Below are positions 6,748 through 8,813 of a DNA stretch of 8,813 nucleotides, piece by piece. Every line of letters starts with the position of its first letter. Within the stretch, counting starts at the first letter, position 1. This DNA is from Gammaproteobacteria bacterium. Lineage in GTDB: Bacteria > Pseudomonadota > Gammaproteobacteria > Granulosicoccales > Granulosicoccaceae. The stretch covers positions 1-8,813 of the forward strand of contig JAHQVR010000176.1 in NCBI GenBank assembly GCA_019634245.1, given 5' to 3'. The notes under the pieces are model-generated. The model saw only the letters and a program-made list of their open reading frames with translations, ran no database searches and had not been told where the DNA came from. A program made the translations under genes and the position numbers.

Positions 6748-6795
6748 CTGCGTTACACTGGTACACGTCTTACAACACCATTAACAGGCCATTGC

Positions 6796-7533
6796 GTGAA
6801 AAATCCGATCTTTCTTGGAGTAAACGTCGACCATGTAGCCACCGTTCGCCAGGCACGAGGTGGCAGTTACCCAGATCCTGTACACGCCGCCCTACAGGCA
6901 GAACTGGCGGGTGCCGATGGCATTACCATGCATTTACGAGAAGACCGTCGACACATTCAGGACTACGATGTGGAGCGCTTTTCAGAGCTGAAACAAACCA
7001 AACTGAATTTCGAATGCGCAGCGACTGATGAGATGCGACAAATCGCGTTAAGGCTCAAGCCTGAGGACGTCTGCCTGGTACCCGAAAAGCGCGAAGAGCT
7101 AACCACTGAAGGTGGCCTTGATGTTGTATCCAATCAAAACCGACTCAAAGAGCTAGTATCCACCCTCGGCGAAGAGGGCATTTGTGTGTCGATGTTTATC
7201 GATCCTGACAAAGCGCAAATTGATGCTGTCGCCGCCATGGGTGCACCGGTGATTGAATTACATACCGGGCGCTACGCTGAGAGCAGCAACTCAGCGCAGA
7301 GAGCTGCTGAGCTGAAATCACTTACTGAAGCGACAGAACACGCTCTGATGCTTGGGCTCGTGGTGAATGCTGGACACGGATTAAACCGACATAACATAAG
7401 ACCGATTGCAGCCATTGATGGTATCAATGAAATCAACGTAGGTCATAGCATCATTGCCGACGCTATTTTCACCGGCCTTGCTGATGCAGTGCGCGATATT
7501 AAACAGCAAATGCTGGAGGCCCGAGCCTCATGA
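6796..7533 (+). CDS. pdxJ: Pyridoxine 5'-phosphate synthase
   Basis: The 245-residue cytosolic TIM-barrel enzyme condenses 1-deoxy-xylulose 5-phosphate with 3-amino-2-oxopropyl phosphate to form pyridoxine 5'-phosphate, the ring-closing step of the DXP-dependent vitamin B6 pathway. Family motifs are complete: [16 protein letters not shown] (residues 7-22, with Asn10, Asp12, His13), HLREDRRHI (His46, Arg48, His53), NFECAAT with Glu73, ELHTGRYA with Glu154, NAGHGLN with His194, and [10 protein letters not shown] at 214-223. The start is GTG at 6796-6798. No ATG lies nearby in frame, and the length equals that of typical PdxJ. A weak AGG sits seven bases upstream. The 48-base gap after the ygfX-like gene holds no promoter I can support. 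The end overlaps acpS by four bases (ATGA). Confidence 0.97.
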   Translation: MKNPIFLGVNVDHVATVRQARGGSYPDPVHAALQAELAGADGITMHLREDRRHIQDYDVERFSELKQTKLNFECAATDEMRQIALRLKPEDVCLVPEKREELTTEGGLDVVSNQNRLKELVSTLGEEGICVSMFIDPDKAQIDAVAAMGAPVIELHTGRYAESSNSAQRAAELKSLTEATEHALMLGLVVNAGHGLNRHNIRPIAAIDGINEINVGHSIIADAIFTGLADAVRDIKQQMLEARAS

Positions 7534-7907
7534 TCGTCGGCATTGGTGTCGACATCACCACTCGCAGTCGCATTGAAGGTGTTCATAGGCGATTTAAAGC
7601 TCGATTTGCGAAACGGTTTCTGCACTCAGAAGAAATGAATAGATACGTTGAGCTGGAAGACGCAGGGGCTTTTTTGGCTAAACGCTTTGCGGCTAAAGAA
7701 GCAGCGGTTAAAGCACTGGGCACAGGAGAGCGTGAAGGCGTTTTGTTAAAGGATTTTTATATCCACCACGATGAGCGTGGCAAACCAATACTTCAGGTCA
7801 CAGGCGAAGCCGCTAAACGATGCGATCAGCTAGGTATTACTCAAATGCATATCTCTTTAAGCGACGAAGGCGACCAAGTGGTCGCCTTCGTTGTGCTTGA
7901 GAAGTAG
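7530..7907 (+). CDS. acpS: Holo-[acyl-carrier-protein] synthase
   Basis: The 125-residue product transfers 4'-phosphopantetheine from CoA to apo-acyl carrier protein, activating fatty-acid synthesis. The N-terminus [16 protein letters not shown] carries Mg-binding Asp8. [15 protein letters not shown] at 52-66 contains the catalytic-site Glu57 and the CoA-binding Lys and Gly. [16 protein letters not shown] at 107-122 is the usual C-terminal strand pair. Length is normal for the group I trimeric enzyme. The start overlaps the pdxJ stop in ATGA, so the two are translationally coupled, as in the common pdxJ-acpS pair of gammaproteobacteria. The last codons form a strong hairpin. Only 15 bases separate its stop from that of the convergent GH16 gene. 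Confidence 0.97.
   Translation: MIVGIGVDITTRSRIEGVHRRFKARFAKRFLHSEEMNRYVELEDAGAFLAKRFAAKEAAVKALGTGEREGVLLKDFYIHHDERGKPILQVTGEAAKRCDQLGITQMHISLSDEGDQVVAFVVLEK
7864..7891. terminator. Strong hairpin at the acpS 3' end, possible bidirectional transcript end
   Basis: A perfect 12-bp stem (7864-7875 with 7880-7891; ACGAAGGCGACC and its complement) with a four-base loop lies inside the last codons of acpS. Wobble and one further canonical pair can lengthen it outward by about three positions. No T-run follows on either strand, so it is not a classical intrinsic terminator. Its position between two converging genes suggests a 3'-end stabiliser or Rho-assisted end for both transcripts. Confidence 0.35.
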
Positions 7908-7924
7908 CCACTTTTGAAGCTACT
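7903..7924. repeat. Small inverted repeat spanning the acpS and GH16 stop codons
   Basis: AGTAGC (7903-7908) and GCTACT (7919-7924) form a 6-bp stem around a 10-base loop. One arm contains the acpS TAG (7905-7907), and the other covers two bases of the GH16 stop on the opposite strand (7923-7925). It may add to the hairpin just upstream, but it is short enough to be chance. Confidence 0.3.
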
Positions 7925-8813
7925 AGCCACCGATTCTTTGATACGCTCGAATGTAATCGATGGAGTACTGGACCGGATACGTTGTGTCATTACCTGGCTC
8001 ACCGGGCCACAAACCACCAATGGCCAAATTCACAATCAAATACATCGCCTGTCGAGACACATTCTCGCCAATGATTCTAAAGGTGGGTGTGCCGTCAACG
8101 AAGAACAGTAGCTCCTGTTCATCCCAACTTACTGCATAATTATGGAAACCATCTTCGATGCCGTCCACCAGAACCTCGCGCTGACCAGGTGAACGTAAGT
8201 TACCATCTTCATCATGATAGTTATAGTTGTGGAATACGCTCGTCGGTCGACCACCATCGTGCTCCATGATAAACATCTGAGGTTTTAAATCGATAAACTC
8301 ACTGCTGAGCATCCAAAGTGCCGGCCACGTGCCCGAACCCTGAGGTAAACGCGCTCGCATCTCTATATACCCATAGGTCATGTCAAATTTACCGGCGGTT
8401 GTCAGAACCCCGGAAAGGTAAGGCTGACCACCAGCAGCGGCATTGACTTCAGCAGGCGTTTCTATCGCTTCTATAGTTACGTATTCACCATTTAGGGTAA
8501 ATGGGTTGTAGCCGATGGCAGCATCGTTCTGCACATCCACATAGTGTTGCTGTTCCCCATTGATGACCAGTTCAGGCCCCCAAACATATTGAGTATTCCA
8601 CTTGGTTGCATCGATGGAGCTACCATTGAATTCATCACTAAAAATTAACTGATATTCAGCCAGATCGACACCACTAGGCCCTTCATTGGCAGCACCCGTG
8701 TTGGGCTCGCTATCGCCACTGTCGGTTTGCGCGGCATCGGTAGATCCATCAGCACCATCAGCACCATCAGCACCATCAGCACCATCAGCACCATCAGCAC
8801 CATCAGCACCATC
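7923..8813 (-). CDS. GH16 glycoside hydrolase-like protein with altered active site (partial, N-terminus off window)
   Basis: The frame is open from the stop at 7923-7925 to the window edge, giving 296 residues. Residues 1-21 are seven Asp-Gly-Ala triplets and 22-52 an acidic Ser/Thr/Asp linker, so a signal peptide and perhaps another module probably lie upstream. The GH16 beta-jelly-roll begins near residue 54 (YQLIFSDEFNGSSIDATKW, then WGPELVINGEQQHYVD) and ends at the stop. GYIEMRARLPQGSGTWPALW and the C-terminal YPVQYSIDYIRAYQ are canonical for laminarinase/agarase-like enzymes. The catalytic motif, normally E-x-D-x-x-E, reads Q179-M-F181-I-M-E184: the nucleophile Glu and the central Asp are gone while the acid/base Glu remains. 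The protein may be non-catalytic and bind glycans, or may belong to a divergent subgroup. A GTG at 8538-8540 is an internal Val codon, not the start. Confidence 0.9.
   Translation of the reverse strand, partial: DGADGADGADGADGADGADGADGSTDAAQTDSGDSEPNTGAANEGPSGVDLAEYQLIFSDEFNGSSIDATKWNTQYVWGPELVINGEQQHYVDVQNDAAIGYNPFTLNGEYVTIEAIETPAEVNAAAGGQPYLSGVLTTAGKFDMTYGYIEMRARLPQGSGTWPALWMLSSEFIDLKPQMFIMEHDGGRPTSVFHNYNYHDEDGNLRSPGQREVLVDGIEDGFHNYAVSWDEQELLFFVDGTPTFRIIGENVSRQAMYLIVNLAIGGLWPGEPGNDTTYPVQYSIDYIRAYQRIGG
8751..8813 (-). repeat. 9-bp tandem repeat encoding Asp-Gly-Ala, at least seven perfect copies
   Basis: Seven identical copies of AGCACCATC (plus strand) run to the window edge and continue beyond it. 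Read on the minus strand they are GAT GGT GCT, Asp-Gly-Ala, with no synonymous variation. A degenerate GAT GGA TCT unit (8742-8750) follows. The period is a multiple of three, so copy-number change alters linker length without shifting the frame of the GH16 gene. Confidence 0.97.

Noticed and set aside
6748..6795. Promoter before pdxJ (TTACAC and TACAAC)
   Set aside because: The elements are only 12 bases apart, too close for a sigma-70 promoter.
8751..8813. Short regular repeats as a CRISPR array
   Set aside because: Nine-base units without spacers, in frame within a protein gene; a coding minisatellite.

Overview
The window looks like a chromosomal segment of a gammaproteobacterium, probably a free-living and possibly marine heterotroph. 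The evidence is the divergent pairing of ygfZ with an sdhE-ygfX module, a typically gammaproteobacterial arrangement, plus pdxJ-acpS and a secreted-type glycoside hydrolase family 16 (GH16) protein with a repetitive acidic linker. I cannot name the genus. There are no RNA genes, insertion sequences, CRISPR arrays or phage genes, and gene packing is very tight: several junctions overlap and no gap exceeds about 80 bases.

Left part (1-2176). A DUF2007 gene leaves the left edge on the minus strand. It is divergent from an EamA/DMT-family permease gene on the plus strand, with only 17 bases between their starts. The permease gene overlaps tail to tail with ygfZ on the minus strand.

Centre (2251-6747). 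The core is a compact respiratory Complex II locus on the plus strand: a DUF1674/SDHAF4-type assembly factor, sdhC, sdhD, sdhA, sdhB, sdhE (the SdhA flavinylation factor) and a ygfX-like membrane protein. The structural subunits resemble the alphaproteobacterial/mitochondrial type more than the E. coli type, and an SDHAF4-like chaperone opens the operon. Two maturation factors therefore bracket the four structural genes, and the folate-dependent Fe-S protein gene ygfZ lies divergently next door. The 74-base gap between ygfZ and the SDHAF4-like gene holds a palindromic -10-like element that could serve both directions.

Right part (6796-8813). pdxJ and acpS follow on the plus strand, coupled by an ATGA overlap, with a strong hairpin at the 3' end of acpS. 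Converging on them from the right edge is a GH16 gene on the minus strand, cut by the window end inside a perfect 9-bp tandem repeat encoding Asp-Gly-Ala. Its catalytic signature is altered: the usual nucleophile Glu is Gln and the central Asp is Phe, while the rest of the fold looks intact.

The most notable items are the Complex II assembly island with two dedicated factors, an internal duplication in the SDHAF4-like protein, and the active-site-altered GH16 protein. None is proven to be a new system. They are testable departures from the usual arrangement.
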